From Methanosarcinales archaeon (GTDB lineage Archaea > Halobacteriota > Methanosarcinia > Methanosarcinales > EX4572-44): 12,297 nt of DNA. Position numbers and translations under genes: made by a program. The notes below the pieces were generated by a model. That model saw nothing but the letters and a program-made list of their open reading frames with translations, was not told the DNA's origin and ran no database searches. The DNA lies in the NCBI GenBank assembly GCA_004212095.1, contig RXIJ01000026.1, positions 1 to 12,297 on the forward strand. The letters run 5' to 3'. Below are positions 6,858 to 12,297 of the stretch, one piece after another. How positions within the stretch are numbered: position 1 is the first letter of the stretch; every line of letters begins with the position of its first letter.

Positions 6858-7835
6858 TCATATCTGTTTCATATCTTCAAATTTCATAAGTTGTGAGACT
6901 GGATAGGTTGTTATCGGTATGCCTGCTTCATCCACTGCTGCTGATGTGTTAATTCCAGCATATACCGGAATCTTAATCCTGCCGGATTTTCTCTGGTGAA
7001 GAAAAATCTCTTTTTCATCACTTTTTATTAACCCACCAATACCAACCAGCTCTGCAGCAGTTAGTACCTCCTCCATGTTACTCTTCGCAGAGTAAGGAAT
7101 TTCACGAATGTTGGCAAGCACTTTGCCCCCTCCTTCCCTGATTGTTTGGGTTACCGAGGTCATCTTTCTTGACATGAAAATTTTCATAGGATCGATAGAT
7201 GTGGCTCGATAGGCTATTACATCGGTGAATGCATGTGGTTTTCCCCCTCTTACTTCAACAAGTCCACCATATTTTATATTTACCGGGATGCCATTTTTTA
7301 GCAGTATTCCATCTATTGTTATGCTGCACACCGTTGCAATTCCAATTGTCCCCTTGGGAATCCTGACATCTGCATGGCTTTCTTCAATTAAATTGATGCG
7401 GGAACTAATAGTGTATACACTGTTATTTACCTCCTCGATACAATCCATCACCCGATCAAAATCGTCAAGGTCTACTATTGAGATATTAACCACGACATTG
7501 CCCTTTCTGGTATAAAGATCAAACGAGGTGCTGTAGATCATTCGTTCGATTTTGGTTATCACAAAGCCAAGCCGGTCCTTTACCAGGGCACGCTCCAGTT
7601 CCATAAAACCCGCGTATGTAAGTACCCTACCTTCATACCCTTGTTTTTTGGTCATGCCGCGTTCGTCAAGTATCCGAAGATGGTACCTCACACCTCTTTC
7701 CCCTATTCGATAGCCTCGCTCATTCAAGCGGTCAGCTATGAGCCTTGCTCCAATTGCATCTTCGCTTTCCTTAATAATGCGAAGAATTTCAACAAGTTTT
7801 CTCTGTACAGGCAAATCTGTCGTTGTGGAAGGCAT
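6858..7835 (-). CDS. nrpR: NrpR-type transcriptional regulator of nitrogen metabolism
   Basis: NrpR represses nitrogen fixation and assimilation genes in methanogens and releases DNA when 2-oxoglutarate rises. This 325-residue protein has an N-terminal winged helix (about 8-72, containing RLNERGYRIGERGVRYHLRI) and one NrpR (DUF128) domain from about 85 to 320. In the domain, FMELERALVKDRLGFV opens it and GLVEVRGGKPHAFTDVI lies centrally. Some methanogens carry two such domains in one chain, while others split them between NrpRI (with DNA-binding part) and NrpRII. This one has the NrpRI layout, so a partner may be encoded elsewhere. No Shine-Dalgarno sequence precedes the ATG. No nif or glnA target gene lies in the window. 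Confidence 0.88.
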   Translation of the reverse strand: MPSTTTDLPVQRKLVEILRIIKESEDAIGARLIADRLNERGYRIGERGVRYHLRILDERGMTKKQGYEGRVLTYAGFMELERALVKDRLGFVITKIERMIYSTSFDLYTRKGNVVVNISIVDLDDFDRVMDCIEEVNNSVYTISSRINLIEESHADVRIPKGTIGIATVCSITIDGILLKNGIPVNIKYGGLVEVRGGKPHAFTDVIAYRATSIDPMKIFMSRKMTSVTQTIREGGGKVLANIREIPYSAKSNMEEVLTAAELVGIGGLIKSDEKEIFLHQRKSGRIKIPVYAGINTSAAVDEAGIPITTYPVSQLMKFEDMKQI

Positions 7836-7865
7836 ATGATTCGATCGTTATACTATTTCATGTTT

Positions 7866-7880
7866 TAATTATTTTAAATA
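7866..7880 (-). promoter_or_regulatory. Possible TATA box of nrpR
   Basis: On the minus strand TATTTAAAATAATTA follows directly after the trmO-like stop, about 35-45 bp upstream of the nrpR ATG. This spacing would give a leader of only about 10-15 bases, matching the absence of a ribosome binding site. No clear BRE was seen. Confidence 0.35.
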
Positions 7881-8579
7881 CTATTGTCTGCTGTCTGTGT
7901 GTTCAATCCATCCATCGTTGGCATCAGGTTTGGAATCCAGCTTTTTTATATATGGTTTGATATCAATGAGTGGCGTTTCATCAAACACATCGATACCTGA
8001 GGTGAAGATTTCATTATTTACAATCTTCTTTACACGAACGATGCTGAGTCCAATGCAGTTTGGACGAACCGGTGACCTGCTTGCGAACACCCCAACCATT
8101 TTATCGGAACGTGGGGGTGATACCATCATTGATAGTCCTCGCTTCACATGATGCATATAATATATAATATAGATGTAATGAAACCTACCAAGTTCATTAA
8201 GTCCCCCAGTATACTCTGGATTAACTGCTATACGAAAGTCGCCTTTATCGTCTTCAACTGGCTGGTATGGCGTGTTATCAGTGTATGGTGTTCTGATTAT
8301 TCCAATCTGCTTTAATTTGAAGTCTGTGGATTTTTCTGATGTTGTTTGAAGTTTCTTTGTCTCAAGTGCATTATTTACTAATTCGATGTGCTTGTTTGCC
8401 TCTTTTAAAAGTTGAGTAGCTTCTTTCAACTCGAAAGCAGCATCATTAAGTCCTAAACTCTCTACATTACTGATCCATTTTCCATTGTCCTTGATATGTT
8501 CATTATTATGACTAATCCAGTATGGAATTAACAATTTCAGTTTTTCAATATCAGATTCAACCTTCTCGTGTTTGTTCAT
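7881..8579 (-). CDS. trmO: TrmO-family tRNA methyltransferase with N-terminal helical domain
   Basis: TrmO (TsaA/YaeB) methylates N6-threonylcarbamoyladenosine at position 37 of tRNA using S-adenosylmethionine. The C-terminal domain (about 88-225 of 232 residues) has the family signature GVFASRSPVRPNCIGLS (163-179), an opening GIIRTPY and a closing IDIKPYI. Residues 1-75 form an added, charged, helix-rich domain (LIPYWISHNNEHIKDNGKW, then ELKEATQLLKEANKHIE) that simple TrmO proteins lack. Its role is unknown. The ATG at 8579 overlaps the cooT stop as ATGA with GGAAGG just upstream. This is preferred over a longer frame starting ten codons earlier. The overlap with cooT implies coupled translation and a shared operon. 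Confidence 0.85.
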   Translation of the reverse strand: MNKHEKVESDIEKLKLLIPYWISHNNEHIKDNGKWISNVESLGLNDAAFELKEATQLLKEANKHIELVNNALETKKLQTTSEKSTDFKLKQIGIIRTPYTDNTPYQPVEDDKGDFRIAVNPEYTGGLNELGRFHYIYIIYYMHHVKRGLSMMVSPPRSDKMVGVFASRSPVRPNCIGLSIVRVKKIVNNEIFTSGIDVFDETPLIDIKPYIKKLDSKPDANDGWIEHTDSRQ

Positions 8580-8779
8580 ATATCTGCCTTCCTTCCTAAA
8601 ATTGTGCAACTTTTGATAAAATCAACCTCTTTTATAAAATAATTGCGTATGCTCTTATTTTCATCAAACATTGAAGATATTTCAATAGTTCCATCACTGT
8701 CTACATTAATCCCGGTGGCTTCTTCAACCACAAGATTATCTCCTCCATCCTCTCTCAAATAGACTTTAGAAAGACACAT
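8576..8779 (-). CDS. cooT: CooT-family nickel-binding protein
   Basis: A 67-residue protein starting MCLSKVY, the hallmark of the CooT family. In Rhodospirillum rubrum CooT, Cys2 binds nickel and the protein helps mature the nickel centre of carbon monoxide dehydrogenase. The rest (VVEEATGINVDSDGTIEI, then IKEVDFIKSCTILGRK) fits the small beta-barrel fold, and the length is typical. It lies between a DUF59 gene (27-bp gap) and the TrmO-like gene (4-base overlap). Many archaea with CODH or other nickel enzymes carry such genes, but no cooS or cdh gene is visible here, so its client enzyme is not shown. Confidence 0.85.
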   Translation of the reverse strand: MCLSKVYLREDGGDNLVVEEATGINVDSDGTIEISSMFDENKSIRNYFIKEVDFIKSCTILGRKADI

Positions 8780-8806
8780 GCAGAGTAATCATCCACAGGT
8801 TCTAAT

Positions 8807-9112
8807 CTATATGCCCCATGCCTCTTTTTCCATAGCTAGGAACTTTTGAAGCGCTTCTTGGTTCATCACAGTTGTCTTTACTTCAACCTCATGACCAAGA
8901 TTTTTTATCGGCTCTTGCACACTCTGCACAAGAAAGTCCTCTATCTGCTTAGGAATACCTGAGAAGGGAAGAGCAAGAGTAATTATGACACGACTTTCCA
9001 TAATAGCTATCTTTTCTATTATCCCAAGGTCAAGCAGGGAACGATCTATTGCAGGATGCTTTACAACTGATAATATCTTACGAATATTTCCTTCTGATAG
9101 TTCTTCAATCAT
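8807..9112 (-). CDS. MIP18/DUF59 family protein (iron-sulfur assembly type)
   Basis: A 101-residue stand-alone domain of the DUF59/MIP18 type, which occurs as the N-terminal domain of Mrp/ApbC ATPases and in iron-sulfur assembly factors. The conserved core is recognisable as VKHPAIDRSLLDLGIIEKI followed by VIITLALPFSGIPKQIEDF. The cysteine often found in the CP motif of SufT-like members is absent and the protein has no cysteine at all, so it probably does not bind a cluster by itself. GAGGAG lies about eight bases before the ATG at 9112. It is the first gene of the DUF59-cooT-trmO operon, which suggests a metallocentre-related role (inference). Confidence 0.82.
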   Translation of the reverse strand: MIEELSEGNIRKILSVVKHPAIDRSLLDLGIIEKIAIMESRVIITLALPFSGIPKQIEDFLVQSVQEPIKNLGHEVEVKTTVMNQEALQKFLAMEKEAWGI

Positions 9113-9145
9113 TCATATCTCTCCTCATTTTGTAATATTCATTAC

Positions 9146-9169
9146 GTATAAGTTTGGTATAAGTTTTAC
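9146..9169 (-). promoter_or_regulatory. Tandem 10-bp repeats overlapping the promoter of the DUF59 operon
   Basis: GTATAAGTTT occurs twice (9146-9155 and 9157-9166), exactly 11 bp apart, about one helical turn. On the minus strand each copy gives AAACTTATAC, and the upstream one can serve as a TATA box about 45-50 bp before the DUF59 ATG. Same-face repeats over a promoter suggest either two promoters or a regulator binding site. Confidence 0.45.
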
Positions 9170-9186
9170 TCTCAAATCAGTATCCT

Positions 9187-9202
9187 CGAAATAAATTTAT
9201 AT
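9187..9202 (+). promoter_or_regulatory. BRE/TATA-like element facing right in the divergent spacer
   Basis: CGAAA (9187-9191) is followed by TAAATTTATAT, a reasonable BRE plus TATA box on the plus strand. Transcription would start near 9225, more than 200 bp before the aspartate dehydrogenase ATG, which is far for an archaeal mRNA. It may instead drive a small RNA. Confidence 0.4.
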
Positions 9203-9220
9203 GGATCTAAGCTTCAAAGA

Positions 9221-9360
9221 TGCGTTGTCGTTGTTATGGAGACACGCAAGCTAAGCAACAAAAGAATTGCGCTAACAATGTAAAATAATAATGTCCAGCA
9301 GGACCCCGGGTTTTATTCCCAAAAGGCAGTAGCTCGAGCTTGGACACTTCCGATATTTTT
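9221..9360 (+). ncRNA. Candidate structured small RNA upstream of aspartate dehydrogenase
   Basis: A right-facing BRE/TATA element predicts a start near 9225. A hairpin there pairs 9221-9229 (TGCGTTGTC) with 9241-9248 (GACACGCA), eight base pairs with one bulged T. A second element pairs TGTCCAGC (9292-9299) with GCTTGGACA (9338-9346), again with a single bulge, and encloses GGG/CCC (9308-9320) and the palindrome AGCTCGAGCT (9331-9340). A T5 run (9356-9360) follows, as expected at a transcript end. No reading frame of note lies inside, and it is not a tRNA. No known family was recognised. It could equally be a leader of the downstream gene. Confidence 0.3.
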
Positions 9361-9437
9361 GTTAACTCCTGTGGATTTACAGATACTGTACAAAAGGAAA
9401 TAAACAAATACTACTGATTTAATACTATGAAAATATC

Positions 9438-10247
9438 ATGCTAAAAGTAGGCATCGTGGGCTGTGGCTCCATCGGAACAATACTCTGCAGGGCTATAACA
9501 GAGCATCCCGCTGACCTCGAACTGGTATCGGTTTTTGACAGGCATACTGAACATTCAAAGAGACTCGTATCAACACTTGCTTGCACGCCAGCGATAGAAG
9601 ATGTGCCACAGATGGCAGGGCACGTTGATGTCATTGTTGAATGTGCATCAATATCGGCTGTTCCGGAGGTGGCAAGAATATCTCTCATCAATGGATGTGA
9701 CGTGATGATTATGAGTGTTGGTGCACTTTCAAACACACACCTTAAAAATGAGTTAATCAATCTTGCAGAAAAAAACAATGTTATGATACACATACCTTCT
9801 GGTGCTATCATCGGAGTCGATGGAATTAAAAGTGCAAAAATTGCAGGAATAAATAAAGTAACCCTAAGAACTAAGAAACACCCGGAAAGCCTTAAAGGTG
9901 CTCGCTACATAAAAGAGAAAGGCATCAATCTTGACGCTATTAATAAAGAAACCATGATTTTCAAGGGAACGGTGGAAGGAGCTACTGGTGCTTTTCCTGC
10001 CAATATCAATGTTGCAACCACACTCGCGCTTGCATCAGGAATTGAAAACCTGAGTGTTGAAATATATGCAAACCCGGAACTTCGAAGAAATGTTCACGAG
10101 ATAATAATTGAAGGTGGCTTTGGAAAATTTGAAATCTCGGTTGAAAACGTACCATCACCTGCAAACCCAAAAACAAGTTATCTTGCTGCCCTCTCAGCCA
10201 TTACAACCCTCAAACAGATGACAAAACCCCTACAGATAGGCACCTGA
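9438..10247 (+). CDS. nadX: L-aspartate dehydrogenase
   Basis: This enzyme oxidises aspartate to iminoaspartate with NAD(P)+, which quinolinate synthase then uses in NAD biosynthesis. It replaces aspartate oxidase in anaerobes. The 269 residues fit the family length. The Rossmann motif GIVGCGSIG covers residues 5-13, PSGAIIGVDGIKSA (120-133) belongs to the nicotinamide site, and the substrate domain includes GAFPANINVA and ANPELRRNVHEI with a conserved His220. It ends with SPANPKTSYLAALSA. No Shine-Dalgarno sequence precedes the ATG at 9438, suggesting a very short leader. It stands alone: no nadA or nadC gene follows. Confidence 0.93.
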   Translation: MLKVGIVGCGSIGTILCRAITEHPADLELVSVFDRHTEHSKRLVSTLACTPAIEDVPQMAGHVDVIVECASISAVPEVARISLINGCDVMIMSVGALSNTHLKNELINLAEKNNVMIHIPSGAIIGVDGIKSAKIAGINKVTLRTKKHPESLKGARYIKEKGINLDAINKETMIFKGTVEGATGAFPANINVATTLALASGIENLSVEIYANPELRRNVHEIIIEGGFGKFEISVENVPSPANPKTSYLAALSAITTLKQMTKPLQIGT

Positions 10248-10263
10248 TTTCGAAGGCTCGAAA
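10248..10263. repeat. Perfect 6-bp hairpin directly after the nadX stop
   Basis: TTTCGA (10248-10253) and TCGAAA (10258-10263) flank the four bases AGGC, and the repeat begins at the base after the TGA. No T-run follows on the plus strand, so it is not a standard terminator. Its right arm reads CGAAA followed by TATATC and might double as a BRE/TATA element facing right. Confidence 0.4.
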
Positions 10264-10317
10264 TATATCTAATATGGTGTTTGTCGAATAAAAACTGAAA
10301 TCGATTTTGCCCACTAC

Positions 10318-10328
10318 CTATTTATACT
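10318..10328 (+). promoter_or_regulatory. Possible TATA box for the acidic-protein/CPBP pair
   Basis: CTATTTATACT lies about 50 bp before the TTG start chosen for the acidic repeat protein. It would place the transcript start near 10350 and leave room for the GGTGAT site at 10365-10370. A more distant alternative is TATATC after CGAAA at about 10259-10269. Confidence 0.35.
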
Positions 10329-10374
10329 GCAACGTTTGATGAGTAATGAATTGTGATATTGTAAGGTGATCATT

Positions 10375-10764
10375 TTGAATGATAATGAAAAGCTTGATAA
10401 TGAAAAGCTTGATAATGAAAAGCTTGATAATGAAAAGAATGATAATGAAAAGCTTGATAATGAAAAGCTTGACGATAATACTATAGTGCGATGGACTCCA
10501 CTCGGTGGATCGCCAATATCTATATTAGAAGAAATAGCAGATGAATTTGATCTTGAGACTGAAATAGAAGATGCGCAGGCTTCTGATGCATATATACAGC
10601 CACCCGATGAATGTGACGACGATTCATGTTCAAATAATATGTTGGATGATGAAGGGAGCAAAGGACGTCGCAATTTTGTTAGTTTCACAGGCACTAAGGC
10701 AGAAATTGATAAAGCATACATTCGGTTCAGGGAACTAATGATAGAACGTATTAACAGGTTATAG
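10375..10764 (+). CDS. Acidic repeat protein of unknown function
   Basis: I do not recognise this 129-residue protein. It opens with six DNEKL-type pentapeptides (one reads DNEKN), encoded by a near-perfect 15-bp tandem repeat. A short hydrophobic-containing segment follows (IVRWTPLGGSPISILEEIA), then a very acidic linker including DECDDDSC and a C-terminal helical part (FVSFTGTKAEIDKAYIRFRE). It has no signal peptide or membrane segment. GGTGAT ends four bases before the TTG at 10375, so I prefer this to the GTG at 10366, which lies inside that ribosome binding site. The CPBP protease gene begins 26 bp after its stop, so co-transcription is likely. The two-cysteine acidic stretch could bind metal, but this is speculation. 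Confidence 0.7.
   Translation: MNDNEKLDNEKLDNEKLDNEKNDNEKLDNEKLDDNTIVRWTPLGGSPISILEEIADEFDLETEIEDAQASDAYIQPPDECDDDSCSNNMLDDEGSKGRRNFVSFTGTKAEIDKAYIRFRELMIERINRL
10381..10470 (+). repeat. Six tandem copies of a 15-bp unit inside a gene
   Basis: The unit GATAATGAAAAGCTT is repeated six times without gaps. Five copies are identical and the fourth (10426-10440) ends in AAT instead of CTT. Because 15 is a multiple of three, gain or loss of units changes protein length by five residues but never the frame. The near-identity of the copies indicates recent expansion or ongoing slippage. Confidence 0.95.
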
Positions 10765-10790
10765 CCATTATAAACTTCAGGTAATGAGCA

Positions 10791-11558
10791 TTGACAGATG
10801 ATTTTTTTCATAAACGCCTTGTCATCTCCTTAGCCTATCTTGTTTGCATAACCTGTGCAGAGCTTCTTACAACCTACAGTCCTAAGTATGGCATTGCATT
10901 CCATGGTCTCGTTATTTTTGCACTATTTATTCACTCCTCATTAATAAGTGATCGGGCATTCTCTCAATGGATGATTGTTCTTATCATCGCCCCTCTTATT
11001 CGAATACTTAGCTTTTCCACGCCTTCTTCACAATTCAGCTATTTCGCATGGTTTTTAATCATAAGTCTTCCTATCTACATTGCAATATTCACCTGCATAC
11101 GTATTCAGAATATCAATCTAAAAGATATTGGACTTGTTCTTCCAAAATTAAAATTTCTGCCGATTGAAATCGCAACCATCTTTCTTGCTTTTCCTCTTGG
11201 TCTGATGGAATATTATATATTAAAGCCTGGAATAATCGCTGAACTTGGCTTTGAAGCTATGATCGTACCTTCACTGATTATGATAGTAGCCACAGGTTTT
11301 TTAGAAGAATTGTCATTTCGCGGGCTCTTGCAGTATCACGCAACTAAAACAATGGGGTTCTATGGCATCATTTTTATATCTGCTCTTTTCGGGTTTATGC
11401 ATATTGGAAACCTCAGTTTTTCCGATGTCTTCTTTGCAGGGAGTGTTGGCTTTATTTATTCAATGGTGGTAAGAAAAACAGGATCTATTTATGGCGTGAC
11501 CATCTCACATGGCATGATAAATATCATAATGTTTTTGATTGCTCCGCACTACTTTTAA
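10791..11558 (+). CDS. CPBP family intramembrane glutamic endopeptidase
   Basis: A polytopic membrane protein of 255 residues belonging to the CPBP (CAAX protease and bacteriocin-processing, ABI) family. The three conserved motifs are all present: EELSFRG with Glu172, Glu173 and Arg177; FGFMHIG with His204; and SHGMIN with His240 and Asn244. About seven hydrophobic segments are visible, the first near 10-28. Family members cleave prenylated proteins or act in peptide maturation and immunity. The substrate here is unknown. The start is TTG at 10791, with AGGTAATGAG just upstream and no suitable in-frame ATG nearby. It follows the acidic repeat protein by 26 bp, and its stop faces that of the PUA protein across one base. 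Confidence 0.85.
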   Translation: MTDDFFHKRLVISLAYLVCITCAELLTTYSPKYGIAFHGLVIFALFIHSSLISDRAFSQWMIVLIIAPLIRILSFSTPSSQFSYFAWFLIISLPIYIAIFTCIRIQNINLKDIGLVLPKLKFLPIEIATIFLAFPLGLMEYYILKPGIIAELGFEAMIVPSLIMIVATGFLEELSFRGLLQYHATKTMGFYGIIFISALFGFMHIGNLSFSDVFFAGSVGFIYSMVVRKTGSIYGVTISHGMINIIMFLIAPHYF

Positions 11559-11559
11559 G

Positions 11560-12045
11560 TTATAATTCAAGCTTCCATATTTTATCTCCGACATGATGGA
11601 TTGATTTTACAGCCCTGCCCTGTGAGTTTACCATATCTGTACCATCTTTCAGTGCTTCGCCAATAGCAAGTGGTTTGCCATATCGTTCTTCTGTAATTAC
11701 TACAATATCTCCAGTTTGTATGCTTTCATCTGCTTCAATGATGCCAGGTGCCATCACATTAGCCCCATTAACAATAAAAGACACAGCACCACTGTCTACC
11801 ACCACTTTCGGTTGTTTGATATCAAGATGCGCGATGCTTTTCAGTGTTGGCAGGAGACGTTTGTCAACAAGAAAAAAAGCAGGCGTTCGGTTAATAATAA
11901 TAAGCATCTGCCCATCAAATTCCGCAATCTCAATATTTTTATCTTTTAAAAAAGTGGTCATGTCGATATTGAGTGATGTTTTTATCTCTTCTATCAAATG
12001 TTTTACTTTACTTTTTTTTATTTTATGTCGTGTTTTTATTTTCAC
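11560..12045 (-). CDS. Archaeal PUA-domain RNA-binding protein (DUF1947 + PUA, MCT-1-like)
   Basis: The 161 residues fall into an N-terminal pre-PUA domain (about 1-75, similar to DUF1947) and a C-terminal PUA domain (about 78-155). The PUA domain shows KVVVDSGAVSFIVNGANVMA, the classic PGI turn (APGIIEAD) and a closing VGDKIWKL strand. Eukaryotic relatives MCT-1 and Tma20 act with a SUI1-domain partner in translation initiation and ribosome recycling, so a ribosome-linked role is plausible, though no SUI1 gene is present here. The start is GTG at 12045 with GGTG a few bases upstream. The ATG two bases before it is in another frame and stops at once. It converges on the CPBP gene with one base between stop codons. 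Confidence 0.88.
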   Translation of the reverse strand: MKIKTRHKIKKSKVKHLIEEIKTSLNIDMTTFLKDKNIEIAEFDGQMLIIINRTPAFFLVDKRLLPTLKSIAHLDIKQPKVVVDSGAVSFIVNGANVMAPGIIEADESIQTGDIVVITEERYGKPLAIGEALKDGTDMVNSQGRAVKSIHHVGDKIWKLEL

Positions 12046-12060
12046 ATAACACCACTGACT

Positions 12061-12077
12061 CGATATTTTTAAATATT
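12061..12077 (-). promoter_or_regulatory. Possible TATA box of the PUA protein gene
   Basis: On the minus strand this is AATATTTAAAAATATCG, lying about 16-32 bp upstream of the GTG start. The A/T-rich core fits an archaeal TATA box for a transcript with a very short leader. It is close to the start, so the GGTG site might fall near the 5' end of the message. Confidence 0.35.
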
Positions 12078-12121
12078 ATTTAGGTTTGTTATTGATTTAA
12101 TAACATTTAGAGGTTTCGAAC

Positions 12122-12163
12122 ATGCTACCATCTATTCTTGCATCCTGGCCAGGTCATTTATAA
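12122..12163 (+). CDS. Possible 13-residue peptide with good ribosome binding site
   Basis: ATG at 12122 follows TTAGAGGT (12107-12114) at seven bases, the same initiation context used by the flavoprotein and AhpD-like genes. The frame gives the mostly hydrophobic peptide MLPSILASWPGHL and then TAA. It may be a leader peptide or the truncated start of a former gene. A second short frame (12179-12268, 29 residues, starting MEIYEHERY) follows with only a weak ribosome binding site. No downstream gene is visible before the window ends. Confidence 0.3.
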   Translation: MLPSILASWPGHL

Positions 12164-12230
12164 TGTGATGTGTTAAATATGGAAATATATGAGCATGAAA
12201 GGTATAAGAGTTATATAGTCAAACACCTAT

Positions 12231-12249
12231 CATTCAGGATTTCTGAATG
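12231..12249. repeat. Perfect 7-bp inverted repeat near the right edge
   Basis: CATTCAG (12231-12237) and CTGAATG (12243-12249) are exact reverse complements with a five-base loop. It lies downstream of the short reading frames in the otherwise gene-free end of the window. No T-run follows within view. Confidence 0.5.
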
Positions 12250-12297
12250 TGTGGCGCAAATTTATTAATCCATGATTTAGCGTAATTTAATTTCTTT

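Noticed and set aside
6701..6889. 62-codon plus-strand frame between the radical SAM fragment and nrpR
   Set aside because: It overlaps the 3' end of nrpR on the other strand, has no ribosome binding site and resembles no protein I know.
9292..9346. tRNA-like look of the GGG-loop-CCC element
   Set aside because: The loop lacks the TTCRA pattern, there is no anticodon arm in the right place and no acceptor stem of seven pairs.
9425..9811. 128-codon minus-strand frame over nadX
   Set aside because: It is a shadow of the aspartate dehydrogenase gene, whose Rossmann and substrate motifs are clear.
10381..10470. Tandem 15-bp repeat as a CRISPR array or origin iterons
   Set aside because: The units are adjacent without spacers, keep one reading frame and lie inside a gene with its own ribosome binding site.
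10314..10811. 165-codon minus-strand frame with SFSLS repeats
   Set aside because: It is antisense to the acidic protein and its repeat is simply the complement of the 15-bp unit. The plus-strand frame has a GGTGAT site and a balanced C-terminal domain.

Overview
The window looks archaeal, most likely from a methanogen- or ANME-type euryarchaeon (Methanosarcinales-like, a guess from memory). The signs are cofD of coenzyme F420 synthesis, an archaeal-type threonyl-tRNA synthetase, an NrpR nitrogen regulator, a CooT-family nickel protein and an archaeal PUA/DUF1947 protein. Initiation signals are GGTGA or AGAGGT Shine-Dalgarno sequences, promoters are BRE/TATA boxes, and likely transcript ends are T-runs. 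No rRNA, tRNA, CRISPR array or complete insertion sequence was found.

Left part (1-1097): decayed accessory DNA. It holds the start of a transposase-like frame running off the left edge, a gene-poor spacer, and the 3' part of a NosD-type beta-helix surface protein with a C-terminal sorting-like tail. That remnant lies directly behind the thrS stop codon and has lost its own start.

Centre-left (1098-5786, all minus strand): thrS, cofD, an AhpD-like carboxymuconolactone decarboxylase family protein and a CoA-disulfide-reductase/NADH-oxidase-type flavoprotein. Transcription runs right to left, so the flavoprotein is followed by the AhpD-like gene as a probable two-gene redox operon with matching ribosome binding sites. 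T8 tracts then end that unit.

Centre (5955-7835, minus): nrpR, a 160-bp non-coding gap, the C-terminal part of a radical SAM enzyme lacking its cluster-binding half, and a coupled short membrane protein resembling half of a nucleoside-recognition (Gate) protein. The last two look like relics of a once larger locus.

Centre-right (7881-9112, minus): a tight operon of a MIP18/DUF59 protein, CooT and a TrmO-family tRNA methyltransferase with an unusual N-terminal helical domain. A 325-bp divergent spacer (9113-9437) carries promoters and a plausible structured small RNA.

Right part (9438-12297): on the plus strand, L-aspartate dehydrogenase (first step of NAD synthesis from aspartate), then a pair made of an acidic protein with a six-fold 15-bp repeat and a CPBP-family membrane protease, both apparently starting with TTG. 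Converging on these is a PUA-domain RNA-binding protein. The last 250 bp hold a well-placed ribosome binding site before a 13-codon reading frame, and a hairpin.
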